This document shows positions 20,901 through 34,700 of a stretch of 64,000 nucleotides of DNA, in pieces. Numbering within the stretch: position 1 is the stretch's first letter; the number at the start of each line of letters is the position of its first letter. Both the position numbers and the translations under genes were made by a program. Source of the DNA: Penium margaritaceum (Eukaryota > Streptophyta > Zygnematophyceae > Desmidiales > Peniaceae); the NCBI GenBank assembly GCA_023375785.1, contig SZWC01004848.1, positions 89,749-153,748 of the forward strand, in the 5' to 3' direction. Under the pieces are notes generated by a model that searched no databases, was not told the DNA's origin, and saw only the letters and a program-made list of their open reading frames with translations.

Positions 20901-22582
20901 TATAAGTGTGTGTAAGTGTGTGTGGGTGTGTGTAGGTGTGTGTAAGCAGGTGTAAGTGTGTGTAAGTGTGTATAAGTGTGTATAAGTGCGTATACATGCA
21001 TCTAAGTACGTGTAAGTGCGTGTAAGTACGTGTAAGTGTGTGTAAGTACGTGTAAGTGTGTGTAAGTACGTGTAAGTGTGTGTAAGTACGTGTAAGTGTG
21101 TGTAAGTACGTGTAAGTGTGTGTAAGTACGTGTAAGTGTGTGTAAGTGTGTGTGGGTGTGTGTAGGTGTGTGTAAGTATGTGTAAGTGTGTGTAAGTGTG
21201 TATAAGTGCGTATACATGCATCTAAGTACGTGTAAGTGCATGTAAGTGCGTGTAAGTATGTGTAAGTGCGTGTAAGTGCGTATACGTGCGTGTAAATATG
21301 TGTAAGTATGTATAAGTACGTGTTAGTGCGTGTGAGTGCGTGGAAGAGCGTGTAAGTGCATGTAAGTGCGTGTAAGTGCGGTTGAAGTTTGTGTAAGTGA
21401 GTGTAAGTACGTGTAAAGTCGTATAAGTGCGTGTAAGTGTGTGTAAGTTCTAAAAGTGCGTGTAAGTGCGTATAAGTACGTGTAAGTGTGTGTAAGTACG
21501 TGTAAGTGTATGTAAGCACGTGTAAGTGCGTGTAAGTGAGTGTAAGTGCGTGTAAGTGGGTGTAAGTGCGTGTAAGTGCAAGTAAGTGTGTGTAAATACG
21601 TGTAAGTGCGTGGAAGTGCGTGTAAGTAGGTGTAAGTTCTTGTAAGTGCGTATAAGTGTGTGTAAGTGTGTGTAAGTACGTGTAATTTTGTGTAAGTGCG
21701 TGTAAGTGTATGAAAGCGCGTGTAACTGTGTGTAAGTGCGAGTACGTGTGGTTTAAGTTCGTTTAAGTGCGTATAAGTGTGTTTAAGTGTATGTCAGTGC
21801 GTGTAAGTGCGGTTTAAGTGCGTATAATTTTGTGTAAGTCCGTGTAAGTGTGTATAAGTACGTGTAAGTGCTTACAAGTGCGTGTAAGTGCGTGTAAGTG
21901 CGTGTAAGTGCATGTAAGTGGGTGTAAGTGCATATAAGTACGTGTAAGTGCGTGTAAGTGCGTGTTAGTGCGTGTAAGTACGTGTACGTGTGGGCAAGTG
22001 CGTGTAGGTGCGTGTGATTTCGTGAAAGTGTGTGTAAATGCGTGATAGTGCGTGTAAGTGCGTGTAAGTGCGTGTAAGTGCGTGTACGTGCGTGTAAGTG
22101 TGTGTAAGTGCGTGTAAGTACATGTAACTGTGTCTAAGTGCGTTTAAGTTCATGCAAGTACGTATAAGTGTGTGTAAGTTTGTGTAAGTGTGTGTAAGTA
22201 CGTGGAAGTGCGTGTAAGTACATGTAAGTGCGTGTGAGTGCGTGTAAGTGTATGTAAGTGCAATTTAAGTTTATGTAAGTGCGTGTGAGTGCGTGTAAGT
22301 TTGTGTAAGTGTGTGTAAGTGCATGTAGGTGCATGTAAGTACGTGTTAGTACGTATAAGTATGTGTAAGTGCAAGAACGTGCGTGTAAGTATGTATAAGT
22401 GTGTGTTAGTGGGTGTAAGTGCGTGTAACTACAAGTAAGTGCGTGTAAGTACGTGTAAGTGCGTGTAAGTGCGTGTAAGTGCGTGTAAGTGTGTGTAAGT
22501 GCGTGTAAGTGCATGTAAGTGCGTGTAAGTGTGTGTAAGTACGTGTACGTTTGTGTAAGTGCATGTAACTGCATGTAAGTGC

Positions 22583-22899
22583 NNNNNNNNNNNNNNNNNN
22601 NNNNNNNNNNNNNNNNNNNNNNNNNNNNNNNNNNNNNNNNNNNNNNNNNNNNNNNNNNNNNNNNNNNNNNNNNNNNNNNNNNNNNNNNNNNNNNNNNNNN
22701 NNNNNNNNNNNNNNNNNNNNNNNNNNNNNNNNNNNNNNNNNNNNNNNNNNNNNNNNNNNNNNNNNNNNNNNNNNNNNNNNNNNNNNNNNNNNNNNNNNNN
22801 NNNNNNNNNNNNNNNNNNNNNNNNNNNNNNNNNNNNNNNNNNNNNNNNNNNNNNNNNNNNNNNNNNNNNNNNNNNNNNNNNNNNNNNNNNNNNNNNNNN
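22583..22899. other. Sequence gap (317 N)
   Basis: The run of N lies inside the satellite. The 130 bp before it (22453-22582) recur exactly at 22961-23090 after it, so the gap sits between near-identical sequence and its true length is uncertain. Confidence 0.97.
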
Positions 22900-23470
22900 C
22901 GTGTAAGTGCGTGTAAGTACGTGTAAGTGCGTGTAAGTGCGTGTAAGTGTGTGTAAGTGCGTGTAAGTGCGTGTAAGTGCGTGTAAGTGCGTGTAAGTGT
23001 GTGTAAGTGCGTGTAAGTGCATGTAAGTGCGTGTAAGTGTGTGTAAGTACGTGTACGTTTGTGTAAGTGCATGTAACTGCATGTAAGTGCGTTTAAGTGT
23101 GTGTAAGTGCGTACAAGTGTCGTTTAACTTCGTGTAAGTGCGTGTATGTATGTGTCAGTACATGTAAGTGTGGTTAAGTACGTGGGATTTCGTGTAAGTT
23201 TGTGTAAGTGCGTGTAAGTGCGTGTAAGTGTGCGTATGTGCGTTTAAGTGCATGTAGTGCGTATAAGTGCCTGTAAGTGCATATCAGTGTGTGTAAGTGC
23301 GTGTAAGTGCGTGTAAGTGCGTGTACGTGTGTGTAAGTACGTGTAAGTGCGTGTGAGTGTGTGTAAGTGTGTGGAAGTGCGTTCAAGTGCGTCTAAGTGC
23401 GTGTATGTTCGTACAAGTGTGTGTAAGTGCATGTATGTTCGTGTAAGTGCGTGTAAGTGCGTACAAGTAC

Positions 23471-24180
23471 GTGTAAGTGCGTGTTAGTGCATGTAAGTGT
23501 GTGTTAGTGAACGTAAGTTCGTGTAGGTGCGTGTAAGTACGTGTAAGTGCGTGTAAGTATGTGTAAGTGCGTGTAAGTGCGTGTAAGTGCGTGTAAGTGC
23601 GTGTTAGTGCATGTAAGTGTGTGTTAGTGAACGTAAGTTCGTGTAGGTGCGTGTAAGTACGTGTAAGTGCGTGTAAGTATGTGTAAGTGCGTGTAAGTGC
23701 GTGTAAGTGCGTGTAAGTGGATGTAAGTTCATGTAAGAGCGTGTAAGTACGTGTAAGTGCGTATAAGTGCATGTAAGTACGTGTAAGTATGTGTAAGTAC
23801 GTGTAAGTGCAAGTACGTGCGTATAAGTATGTGTAAGTGCATGTAAGCACGAGTAAGTGCGTGTAAGTACGTGTAAGTGCGTGTTAGTGGGTGTGGGTGT
23901 GCGTAAGTACAAGTAAGAGTGTGTAAATACGTATAAGTGTGTGTAAGTGCGTGTAAGTGCGTGTAAGTACGTGTAAGTGCGTATAAGTGCATGTAAGTAC
24001 GTGTAAGTATGTGTAAGTACGTGTAAGTGCAAGTACGTGCGTATAAGTATGTGTAAGTGCATGTAAGCACGAGTAAGTGCGTGTAAGTACGTGTAAGTGC
24101 GTGTTAGTGGGTGTGGGTGTGCGTAAGTACAAGTAAGTGTGTGTAAATACGTATAAGTGTGTGTAAGTGCGTGTAATATG
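23471..24180. repeat. 120-bp and 220-bp tandem duplications in array B
   Basis: A 120-bp block marked by gtgaacgtaagttcgtg is present twice (23471-23590 and 23591-23710). It is followed by a 220-bp block marked by gcacgagtaagtgcg and gtgggtgtgggtgtgcg, also present twice (about 23,741-23,960 and 23,961-24,180). Diverged relatives of the second block occur near 28,165 and 28,592. Confidence 0.85.
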
Positions 24181-27100
24181 TGTAAGTGTGTGTAAGTACA
24201 TACAAGTGCAAGTACGTACGTATAAGTACGTGTAAGTACGTGTACGTTTGTGTAAGTGCTTGTAACTGCGTGTAAGTGCGTATAAGTGTGTGTAAGTGCA
24301 TGTAAGTGCGGTTTAAGTTCGTGTAAGTGCTTGTAAGTGAATGTCACTGCGTGTAAGTGCGTGTAAGTGCGTGTAAGTGTGTGTAAGTGTGTGTAAGTGC
24401 GTGTCAGTGTGTGTAAGTGCATGTAAGTGCGTGTAAGTGCGTTTAGGCACGTGTAATTTTGTGTAAGTGTGTGTAAGTGCATATTAGTGCGTGTAAGTGC
24501 GTGTATGTGTGAGTAAGTGCGTGTAAGTGTGTGTAAGTATGTATAAGTTTGTATAAGAGTGTGTAAGTGTGTCTAAGTACGTGTAAGTTCGTGCAAGTAC
24601 GTGTATGTGCGTGTAAGTTCGTATAAGTGGGTGTAAGTGCGTGTAAGTACGTGTAAGTGCGTGTTAGTGCATGTAAGTGCGTGTAAGTGTGTGTAAGTTT
24701 GTGTAAGTATATGTTAGTCCGTGTACATTTGTGTACGTGCGTGTAAGTGCGTGTAAGTGTGTGTAAGCATCTGTAAGTTCGTGTAAGTACGTGTAAGTGC
24801 GTGTAAGTGCATGTAAGTGCGTGTAAATGCGTGTAAGTGCGTGTTAGTGCGTGTAAGTGTGTATAAGTACTTGTAAGTGCCTATAAGTGCGTGTAAGTGC
24901 GTGTAAGTGCGTGTAAGTTCGTATAAGTGCGTGTAAGTGCATGTAAGTGCGTGTAAGTGTGTGTAAGTGCATGCAAGTACGTGTAAGTGCGTGTAAGTGT
25001 GTGTAAATGCGTCTAAGTACGTGTAAGTTCGTGTAAGTGCGTGTAAGTACATGTAAGTGCGTGTAAGTACGTGTAAGTGCGTGTTAGTACGTGTACGTTC
25101 GCGTAAGTGCATGTAAGTGTGTGTAAGTGCATGTAAGCACATGTAAGTTCGTGTAAGTGCGTGTAAGTGCGTGTAAGTGCATGTAAGTACATGTAAGTAC
25201 GTGTAAGTATATGTAAATGCTTCTAAGTCTTTGTAAGTTTGTGTAAGTGCGTGTAAGTACATGTAAGTACATGTAAGTTCGTGTATGTGCGTGTTAGTAT
25301 GTGTACGTTCGCATAAGTGCATGTAAGTGTGTGTAAGTGCGTATAAGTACGTGTAGGTTCTTGTAAGTGCGTGTAAGTACGTGTAAGTGCGTGTAAGTTT
25401 GTGTAAGTGCGTGTAAGTACATGTAAGTACATGTAAGTTCGTGTATGTGCGTGTTAGTATGTGTACGTTCGCATAAGTGCATGTAAGTGTGTGTAAGTGC
25501 GTATAGGTACGTGTAGGTTCTTGTAAGTGCGTGTAAGTACGTGTAAGTACGTGTAAGTACGTGTAAGTACGTGTAAGTGCGTGTAAGTGCGTGTAAGGGT
25601 GTGTAAGTGTGTGTAAGTGTGTGTAAGTGCTTGTAATAACGTGTACGTGCCTGTAAGTGCGTGTAAGTGCGTGTAAGTTTGTGTAAGTGCATGTATGTGC
25701 GTATAAGTGCGTGTAAGTGCGTGTAAGTTCATGTAAGTACGTATAAGTACGTGTAAGTGTGTGGAAGTGTGTGTGAGTATGTGTAAATGCGTGTAAGTGT
25801 GTATAAGTGTGTGTAAGTACATGCAGATGCGTGTAAGTGTGTGTAAGCGTGTGTAAGTATGTGTAAGTGTGTGTAAGTGTATGTAAGGGTGTGTAAGTGT
25901 GTGTAAGTGGATGTAAGTTGCTGTAAGATCATAAAAGTGCGTGTAAGTACGTATAAGTGCATGTAAATGTGTAAAAGTTTGTGTAAGTTTGTGGAAGTGC
26001 ATGTAAGTGCTTGTAAGTGTGTGCAAGTGCATGTAAGTGTGTGTAAGTGCGTGGAAGTGCGTATAAGTGTGTGTAAGTGCGTGTAAGTGCGTGTAAGTAT
26101 GTGTAAGTGTGTGTAAGTGCGTGTAAGAGCATGTAAGTGTGCGGAAGTATGTAAGTGCATATACGTACGTGTAAGTGTGTGTAAGTGTGTGTAAGTGCGT
26201 GTACGTTCATGTAAGTGCGTGTAAGTTTGTGTAAGTGTGTGTAAGCATGTGTAAGTACAAGTTCGTGCATGTAAGTGCGTGTAAGTGCATATAAGTGTGT
26301 GTAAGTGCGTGTAAGTGTGTGTAAGCTCGTATAAGTGCATGTAAGTGCGTGTAAGTGCGTATAAGTGCGTATAAGTGCGTGTTATTGGGTGGAAGTGCCT
26401 GTAAGTGCATGTAAGTTTGTGTGAGTGCGTGTAAGTACGTGTAAGTATGTAAAAGTATGTGTAAGTGTGTATAAAAGCGTGTCAGTGTGTGTAAGTGCGT
26501 GTAAGTGTGTGTATGTATATATAAGTGCGTGTAAGTTTGTGTAAGTGTGTGTACGTACGTGTAAGTTCATGTAAATGCGTGTAAGTGTGTGTAAGTGCGT
26601 GTAAGTACGTGTAAGTATGTGTAAGTGCGTGTACGTACGTGTAAGTGCATGTAAGCACGTGTAAGTATGTGTAAGCGAATGTAAGTGCGTGTAGGTAGCT
26701 GTAAGTACGTGTAAGTACAAGTAAGTATGTGTAAATACGTGTAAGTGTGTGTAAGTACGTGTAAGTACGTGTAAGTGCATGTAAGTGCGAATACGTGGGT
26801 GTAAGTGCGTGTAAATACGTGTAATTCTCTATAAGTGCGTGTAAGTGTATGTAAGTGCGTGTAAGTGTGTGTAAGTGCGTGTACGTGCGGTTTAAGTTCG
26901 TGTAAGTGCGTAAACGTGCGTGTAAGTATGTGTCAGTGCGTGTAAGTGCGGTTTAAGTGCGTATCATTTTGTGTAAGTTCGTATAAGTATGTATAAGTAC
27001 GTGTAAGTACGTATAAGTGCGTGTAAGTGCGTGTAAGTGCGTGTAAGTGCATGTAAGTGCCTGTAAGTGCGTGTAAGTACATGTAAGTGCGTGTAAGTGC

Positions 27101-27928
27101 ATGTTAGTGGGTGTAAGTGCGATTAGGTGCATGCAAGTGCGTGTAGGTGTGTGTGATTTTGTGTAAGTATGTGTAAGTGTGTGTTAGTGCGTGTAAGTGC
27201 GTGTAAGTACGTGTTAGTGCGTGTACGTGTGTGTAAGTGTGTGTAAGTGCGTGTAAGTACATGTAAGTGCGTCTAAGTGTGTTTACGTTCGTGCAAGTGC
27301 GTGTAAGTGCGTGTAAGATTGTGTAAGTGCGTATAAGTGTGTGTACGTGCATGTAAGTGCGTGTAAGTGTGTGTAAGTGCGTGTAAGTGCGGTTTAAGTT
27401 CGTGTAAGTGCGTGTAAGTGCGTGTCATTACGTATAAGTGCGGTTTAAGTGCGTGGGAGTTTGTGTAAGTTTGTGTATGTGATAAGTGCGTGTAAGTACG
27501 TGTAAGTGCGTTTTAGTGCGTGTAAGTGCGTGTAAGTGCGTGTAAGTGCGTGTCAGTGTGTGTAAGTGCGTGTAAGTGCGTGTAAGTACGTGTAGGTGTG
27601 TGTAATTTTGTGTAAGTGTGTGTAAGTGCGTTTTAGTGCATGTAAGTATATGTACGTGGGTATAAGTACGTGTAAGTGCGTATAAGTGTGTGTAAGTGTG
27701 TATAAGTACGTGTAAGTGCATCTAAGTGCGTGTATGTTCGTACAAGTGCGTGTAAGTGCGTGTAAGTTCATGTAAGTAGGTGTAAGTACGTGTAAGTGTG
27801 TGTAAGTGCGTGTTAGTGCATGTAAGTGCGTGTAAGTATACGTATGTTTGTGTAGGTGCGTGTAAGTACGTATAAGTGCGTGTAAGTATGTGTAAGTGCG
27901 TGTAAGTACGTGTAAGTGTGTAAAAGGA

Positions 27929-28795
27929 GATGTAAGTTCATGTAAGCGCGTATAAGTACGTGTAAGGGCATGTAAGTGCATGTAAGTGCGTGTAAGTGCA
28001 TGTATGTGCAGTTTAAGTTTGTGTAAGTGCATGTAAATACGTGTAACTTTCTGTAAGTGCGTATAAGTGCGTGTAAGTGCATGTTAGTACGTGTAAGTAT
28101 GTGTAAGTACGTGTAAGTGCAAGTGAGTGCGTATAAGTATGTGTAAGTGCATGTAAGCATGAGTAAGTGCGTGTAAGTACGTGTAATTACGTGTTAGTGG
28201 GTGTAAGTACGCGTAATTGCAAGTAAGTGCGTGTAAGTACGTGTAAGTGCGTGTAAGTGCATATAAGTACGTGTAAGTGTGTGTAAGTGCATATAAGTGC
28301 GTGTAAGTGCGTGTAAGTGTGTGTAAGTACGGGTACATTTGTGTAAGTGCTTGTAACTGCGNGATGTAAGTTCATGTAAGAGCGTATAAGTACGTGTAAG
28401 TGCGTGTAAGTGCATGTAAGTGCGTGTAAGTGCATGTATGTGCAGTTTAAGTTTGTGTAAGTGCGTGTAAATGCGTGTAAGTTTGTGTAAGTGCGTATAA
28501 GTGCGTGTAAGTGCATGTTAGTACGTGTAAGTATGTGTAAGTACGTGTAAGTGCAAGTGAGTGCGTATAAGTATGTGTAAGTGCATGTAAGCATGAGTAA
28601 GTGCGTGTAAGTACGTGTAATTACGTGTTAGTGGGTGTAAGTACGCGTAATTGCAAGTAAGTGCGTGTAAGTACGTGTAAGTGCGTGTAAGTGCATATAA
28701 GTACGTGTAAGTGTGTATAAGTACATATAAGTACGTGTAAGTACGTGTAAGTGTGTGTAAGTACGGGTACATTTGTGTAAGTGCTTGTAACTGCG
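27929..28795. repeat. 433-bp near-identical direct repeat around a single N
   Basis: Positions 27929-28361 and 28363-28795 align at a constant offset of 434 with a modest number of substitutions and no visible net indel. The N at 28362 lies exactly at the junction. As at 10374, this looks like two contig ends or haplotypes laid side by side. Alternatively it is a real duplication that the assembler could not resolve. Confidence 0.88.
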
Positions 28796-31700
28796 CGTAA
28801 GTGCGTATAAGTGTGTGTAAGTGCGTGTAATTGCGGTTTAAGTTCCTGTAAGTGCGTGTAAGTGCGTGTCAGTGTGTGTAAGTGTGGTTTAAGTGCGTGT
28901 AATTTTGTGTACGTTCGTGTAAGTGCGTGTAAGTGCGTGTAAATGCGTGTAAGTGCGTGTAAGTGCGTGTACGTGTGTGTAACTATGTATAAGTGCATGT
29001 CAGTGTGTGTAAGTGCGTGTAAGTGTGTGTAAGTGCGTGTAGGCACGTGTAATTTTGTTTAAGTGTGTGTAAGTGCGTGTTAGTGCGTGTAAGTGCGTGT
29101 ACGTGCATGAAAGTACGTGTAAGTGTGTGTAAGTATGTGTAAGTTCGTATAAGTGCGTGTAAGTGCGTTTAAGTGCGTGCAAGTTGGGACAAGTGTATGT
29201 AATTCACGTAAGTTTGTGTAAGTGCGTGTAAGTGTGTGTTAGTGCGTGTTAGTGCATGTAAGTGCGTGCAAGTGCGTGTAAGTGTGTGTAATTATGTGTT
29301 AGTGTGTGTACATTTGTATAAGTGCGTGTTAGTGCGTTCAAGTGTGCGTAAGCATGTGTAAGTTCGTGTAAGTACGTATAAGTACGTGTAAGTGTATGTA
29401 AGTGTGTGTAAGTGCGTGTAAATGCGTGTAAGTGCGTGTAAGTGCATGTAAGTGTGTATAAGTGCCTGTAAGTGCCTGTAAGTGCGTGTAAGTACGTGTA
29501 AGTGCGTGTGAGTGTATGTAAAAACGTGTAAGTGCGTATAAGTGTGTGTAAATGCGTGTAAGTGCGTGTACATGCATGTAATTACATGTAGGTGCATGTA
29601 AGTGCGCGTAAGTTCCTATAGGTATGTATAAGTACGTGTCAGTGTGTGTAAGTATGTGTAAGTGTGTGTATGTACGTATACCTGTGAGTAAGTGGATGTA
29701 AGAGCGTGTAAGAGCATGTAAGTGCGTGTAAGAGCGTGTAAATACGTGTAAGTACGTGTTAGTACGTGTAAGTGTGTGTAAGTGCGTGTAAGTGTGTGTA
29801 AGTGTGTGTAAGTGCATGTAAGTACATGTAAGTACGTATAAGTACGTGTAAGTGCGTGTAAGTGCGTGTTAGTGCTTGTAACTACGTGTAAGAGCGTGTA
29901 AGTGCATGAAAGTACGTGTAAGCGTGGTTTATGTTTGTGTACGTGAGTGAAGGTGTGTGCAAGTACGTGTAAGTTCATGTAAGTACGTATAAGTACGTGT
30001 AAGAGCGTGCAAGTACGTGTAAGTGCGTATAAGCGCGTGTAAGTGCAGTTTAAGTTTGTGTAAGTATGTATAAGTGTGTGTAAGTTTGTGTAAGTGCGTA
30101 TAAGTGCGTGTAAGTGCGTGTAAGTACGTGTAAGTACGTGTAAGTGCAAGTAAGTGCATGTAAGTACGTGTAAGTGCATGTAAGCATGTGTAAGTGCATG
30201 TAAGTATGTGTAAGTGCGTGTACGTACGTGTAAGTGCATGTAAGCATGAGTAAGTGCGTGTAAGTACGTGTAAGAGCGTGTAAGTACATGAAAGTACGTG
30301 TAAGCGTGGTTTATGTTCGTGTACGTGAGTGAAGGTGTGTGCAAGTACGTGTAAGTTCATGTAAGTACGTATAAGTACGTGTAAGAGCGTGTAAGTGCAT
30401 GTAAGTACGTGTAAGTACGTGTATGTCCGTGGAAGTGTGTGTAAGTGCGTGGAAGTGCGTGTAAGTGTGTGTAAGTGCGTGTAAGTATGTGTAAGTGTGT
30501 GTAAGTTTGTGTAAGTGCGTATAAGTGCGTGTAAGTGCGTGTAAGTACGTGTAAGTACGTGTAAGTGCAAGTAAGTGCATGTAAGTACGTGTAAGTGCAT
30601 GTAAGCATGTGTAAGTGCATGTAAGTATGTGTAAGTGCGTGTAAGTGTAAGTAAGTGCGTATAAGTATGTGTAAGTACGTGCAAGTGTATGTAAGCACGT
30701 GTAAATACGTGTAAGTACGTGTATGTCCGTGTAAGTGTGTGTAAGTGCGTGTAAGTATGTGTAAGTTCATGTAAGTGCGTATAAGTGTGTGTAATTGTGT
30801 ATAAGTGCGTGTAAGTGCGGTTTAAGTTTGTGTAAGTGCGTGTAACTGCGTGTAAGTGCGTGTCAGTGCGTGTAAGTGCGGTTTAAGTGCGTGTAATTTT
30901 GTGTAAGTTCGTGTAAGTATGTGTAAGTGTGTGTAAGTGCGTGTAAGTGTGTGTAAGTGCGTGTAAGTGCGTGTAAGTGCGTGTAAGTGCGTATAAGTGT
31001 ATGAAAGTGCATGTTAGTACGTGTAAGTACGTGTAACTGCATGTAAGTGCGTGTAGGTGTGTGTAATTTTGTATAAGTGTGTGTAGGTGCGTGTTAGTGC
31101 ATGTAAGTGCGTGTAAGTGTGTGTAAGTGCATGTAGGTGTGTGTAAGTGCGTGTAAGTGCGTATAAGTGTGTCTAAGTGCGTGTAAGTTTGTACAAGTGT
31201 GTGTGAGTGCGTGTAAGTGCATGTAAGTACGTGTAAGTATGTGTAAGTGCATGTAAGTGCGTGTAAGTGCGTGTAAGTGTATATAAGTGCAATTTAAGTT
31301 CGTATAAGTGCGTGTAACTGCGTGTACGTTTGTGTACGTGCGTGTAAGTGCTTGTAACTGCGTGTAAGTACGTGTAAGTACGTGTTAGACATGTAAGTGC
31401 AAGTAAGTGCATGTAAGTATGTGTAAGTGCATGTAAGCACGTGTAAGTACGTGTTAGTACGTGTAAGTACGTGTAAGTGGGTGTAAGTTTGTGGAAGTGC
31501 AAGGAAGTGCGTCTAAGTACGTGTAGTTGCGTGTAAGTGTGTGTAAGTACGTGTAAGTGCGTGTAAGTACGTGTAAGTGCGTGCAACTGTATGTACATAC
31601 GTGTAAGTGCGTGTAAGTGCGTTTCAGTGTGTGTAAGTGCGGTTTAAATCTATGTATATTCGTGTAAGTTCGTGTAAGTGCGTGTAAGTATGTGTATGTA

Positions 31701-34700
31701 CGTATAAGTACCTGTAAGTGCGTGTAAGTTCATGTAAGTGCATGTAAGTGCATGTAAGTACGTGTAAATATGTGTTAGTGCGTATACGTGTGTGTAAGTG
31801 CGTGTAAGTACGTACAGGTGCGTGTAATTTTGTGTAAGTGCGTGTAAGTGCATGTTTGTGCGTGTAAGTACGTGTAAGTGTGTGTAAGTGCGTGTAAGTA
31901 CGTATAAGTGTGTGTAAGTGCGTATATGTGCATGTAAGAGCGTCTAAGTGCGTGTAAGTTTGTGCAAGTGAGTGTAAGTGCATGTAAGTTTGTATATGTG
32001 CATGTAAGTGCGTGTAAGTGCGTGTAAGTGTGTGTAAGTGCGTGTAAGTACCTGTAAGTCCGTGTAAGTACGTGTAAGTGTGTGTAAGTACGTGGAAGTT
32101 CGTGTAAGTGCGTGTTAGTGCGTGTAAGTGCATGTACATGCGTGTAAGTATGTGTGAGTGTCTGTAAGTGTGTGTAAGTGTGTGTAAGTGTGTGTACGTG
32201 CGTCTAAGTGTGTGTATGTTTGTGCAAGTGCGTGTAAGTGCGTGTAAGCTCGTGCAAGTGAGTGTACGTGCGTGTAAGTATGTGTAAGTGCGTGTTAGTA
32301 CATGTAAGTGCGTGTAAGTATACGTAAGTTCGTGTAGGTGCGTGTAAGTATGTGTAAGTGCGTGTAAGTATGTATAAGTGCGTATAAGTACGTGTAAGTA
32401 TGTGTAAGTGCGTGTAAGTACGTGTAAGTGCATGCAAGTACGTGTAAGTACGTGTAAGTACGTGTAAGTGTGTGTAAGTATGTGTAGGTGCATGTAAGCA
32501 CAAGTAAGTGCGTATAAGTACGTATAAGTGCATGTTAGTGGGTGTAAGTGCGTGTAAGTGCAAGTAAGTGCGTGTAAGTACGTGTAAGAGCGTGTACGTG
32601 CGTGTACGCATGTGTAAGTGTGTGTAAGTGCATGCAAGCACGTGTAAGTGCGTGTAAGTGTGTGTAAGTACGTGTACGTTTGTGTAAGTGCTTATAACTG
32701 CGTGTAAGTACGTATAAGTGTGTGTAAGTACGTGTAAGTGCGGTTTAAGTACGTGTAAGTGCGTGTAAGTGCATTTCAGTGCGTGTAAGTGTGGTTTAAG
32801 TACGTGTAGTTTTGTGTAAGTTCGTATAAGTGCGTGTAAGTACGTGTAAGTACGTGTAAGTGTGTGTCAATGCGTGTAAGTGCATGTAAGTACGTGTAAG
32901 TACGTGTAGGTGCGTGACATTTTGTGTAAGTGCATGTAAGTGCGTGTTAGTGCGTGAAAGTGGTTGTACGTGTGTGTAAGTGCATGTAAGTGTGTGTAAG
33001 TATGTGTAAGTTCGTATAAGTGTGTGTAAGTGCGTCTAAGTGCGTGTACGTTTGTGCAAGTGTGTGTAAGTGTGTGTAAGTTTGTGTAAGTGCGTGTAAG
33101 TGCGTATAATTGCGTGTAAGTGTGTGTTAGTGCATGTAAGTGCGTGTAAGTGCGTGTAAGTTTGTGTAAGTATGTGTTAGTGTGTGTACATTCGTGTAAG
33201 TGTGTATAAGTACGTGTATGTGTGTGTAAGTACGTGTAAGTACGTGTAAGTTTGTGTAAGTGCGTGTAAGTACGTGTAAATGCGTGTAAGTGCGTGTAAG
33301 TGCGTGTAAGTGCGTGTAAGTTTGTGTAAGTATGTGTTAGTGTGTGTACATTCGTGTAAGTGCGTATAAGTACGTGTATGTGTGTGTAAGTACGTGTAAG
33401 TACGTGTAAGTTTGTGTAAGTGCGTGTAAGTACATGTAAATGCGTGTAAGTGCGTGTAAGTGCGTGTAAGTGTGTGTAAGTGCTCGTAAGTGTGTGTAAG
33501 TACGTGTAAGTGTGTGTAAGTTTGTGTTAGTGCGTGTAAGTGCGTGTAAGTGCATGTAAGTGCATGTAAGTGCATGTAAGTACGTGTAAGTATGTGTAAG
33601 TGTGTGTAAATGCGTGTAAGTGTGTGTAAGTGCGTGTAAGTGCATGTAGGTGCGTGTAAGTGCGTGTAAGTGCACGTACGTTCGTGTAGGTGCGTGTAAG
33701 TACGTGTAAGTACGTGTAAGTATGTGTAAGTTTGTGTAAGTGTGTGTAAGTGCGTGTAAGTGGATATAAGTTCATGTAAGAGCTTGTAAGTGCGTGTATG
33801 TGCGTGTAAGTGTGTGTAGGTGCTTGTAAATACGTGTAAGTTTGTGTAAGTGCGTGTAAGTGTGTGGAAGTGCTTGTAAGTATGTGTAAGTACGTGTAAG
33901 TGTGTGTAAGTGTGTATAAGTGTGTGTAAGTGCGTGTAAGTGCATGTAAGTACGTGTAAGATTGTGTAAGTGCATGTAAGTGTGTGTAAATGCGTGTAAG
34001 TATGTGTAAGTGCGTACAAGTGCGTGTCAGTGCATGTAAGTGCGTGTCAGTGCGTATATGCATGTATAAGTGCGTGTAAGTGCAAATAAGTGTGTATAAG
34101 TGTGTGTAAGTGCGTGTAAGTGCGTGTAAGTGCGTGTAAGTGCGTGTAAGTGTGTGTAAGTGCGTGTAAGTGTGTGTAAGTACGTGTAAGTTTGTTTAAG
34201 TGTGTGTAAGTGCGTGTAAGTGCGTGTAAGTGCGTGTAAGTGCGTGTAAGTGTGTGTAAGTGCGTGTAAGTGTGTGTAAGTACGTGTAAGTTTGTTTAAG
34301 TGTGTGTAAGTGCGTATAGGTGTGTTTAAGTGTGTAAGTGGGTGTAAGTGTGTGTTAGTGCGTGTAAGTATGTGTAAGTGCGTGTAAGTTCGTATAAGTG
34401 TGTGTAAGTTTGTGTAAGTACGTGTAGGCATATATACGTATGATTTTGTGCGTGTAAGTGCATGTATGTGCGTGTAAGTGTGTGTAAGTGTGTGTAAGTT
34501 TGTGTAAGTGCGTGTAAGTGCGTGTAGGTGCGTGTAAGTGCGTGTAAGTGCGTGTAAGTGTGTGTAAGTGTGTGTAAGTACGTGTAAGTACGTGTAAGTA
34601 TGTGTAAGTGCGTATAAGTGCGTGTAAGTACGTATAAGTGCGTGTAAGTTCCTGTGAGTGCGTGTAAGTGCGTGTAAGTGTGTGTAAGTGCGTGTAAGTG

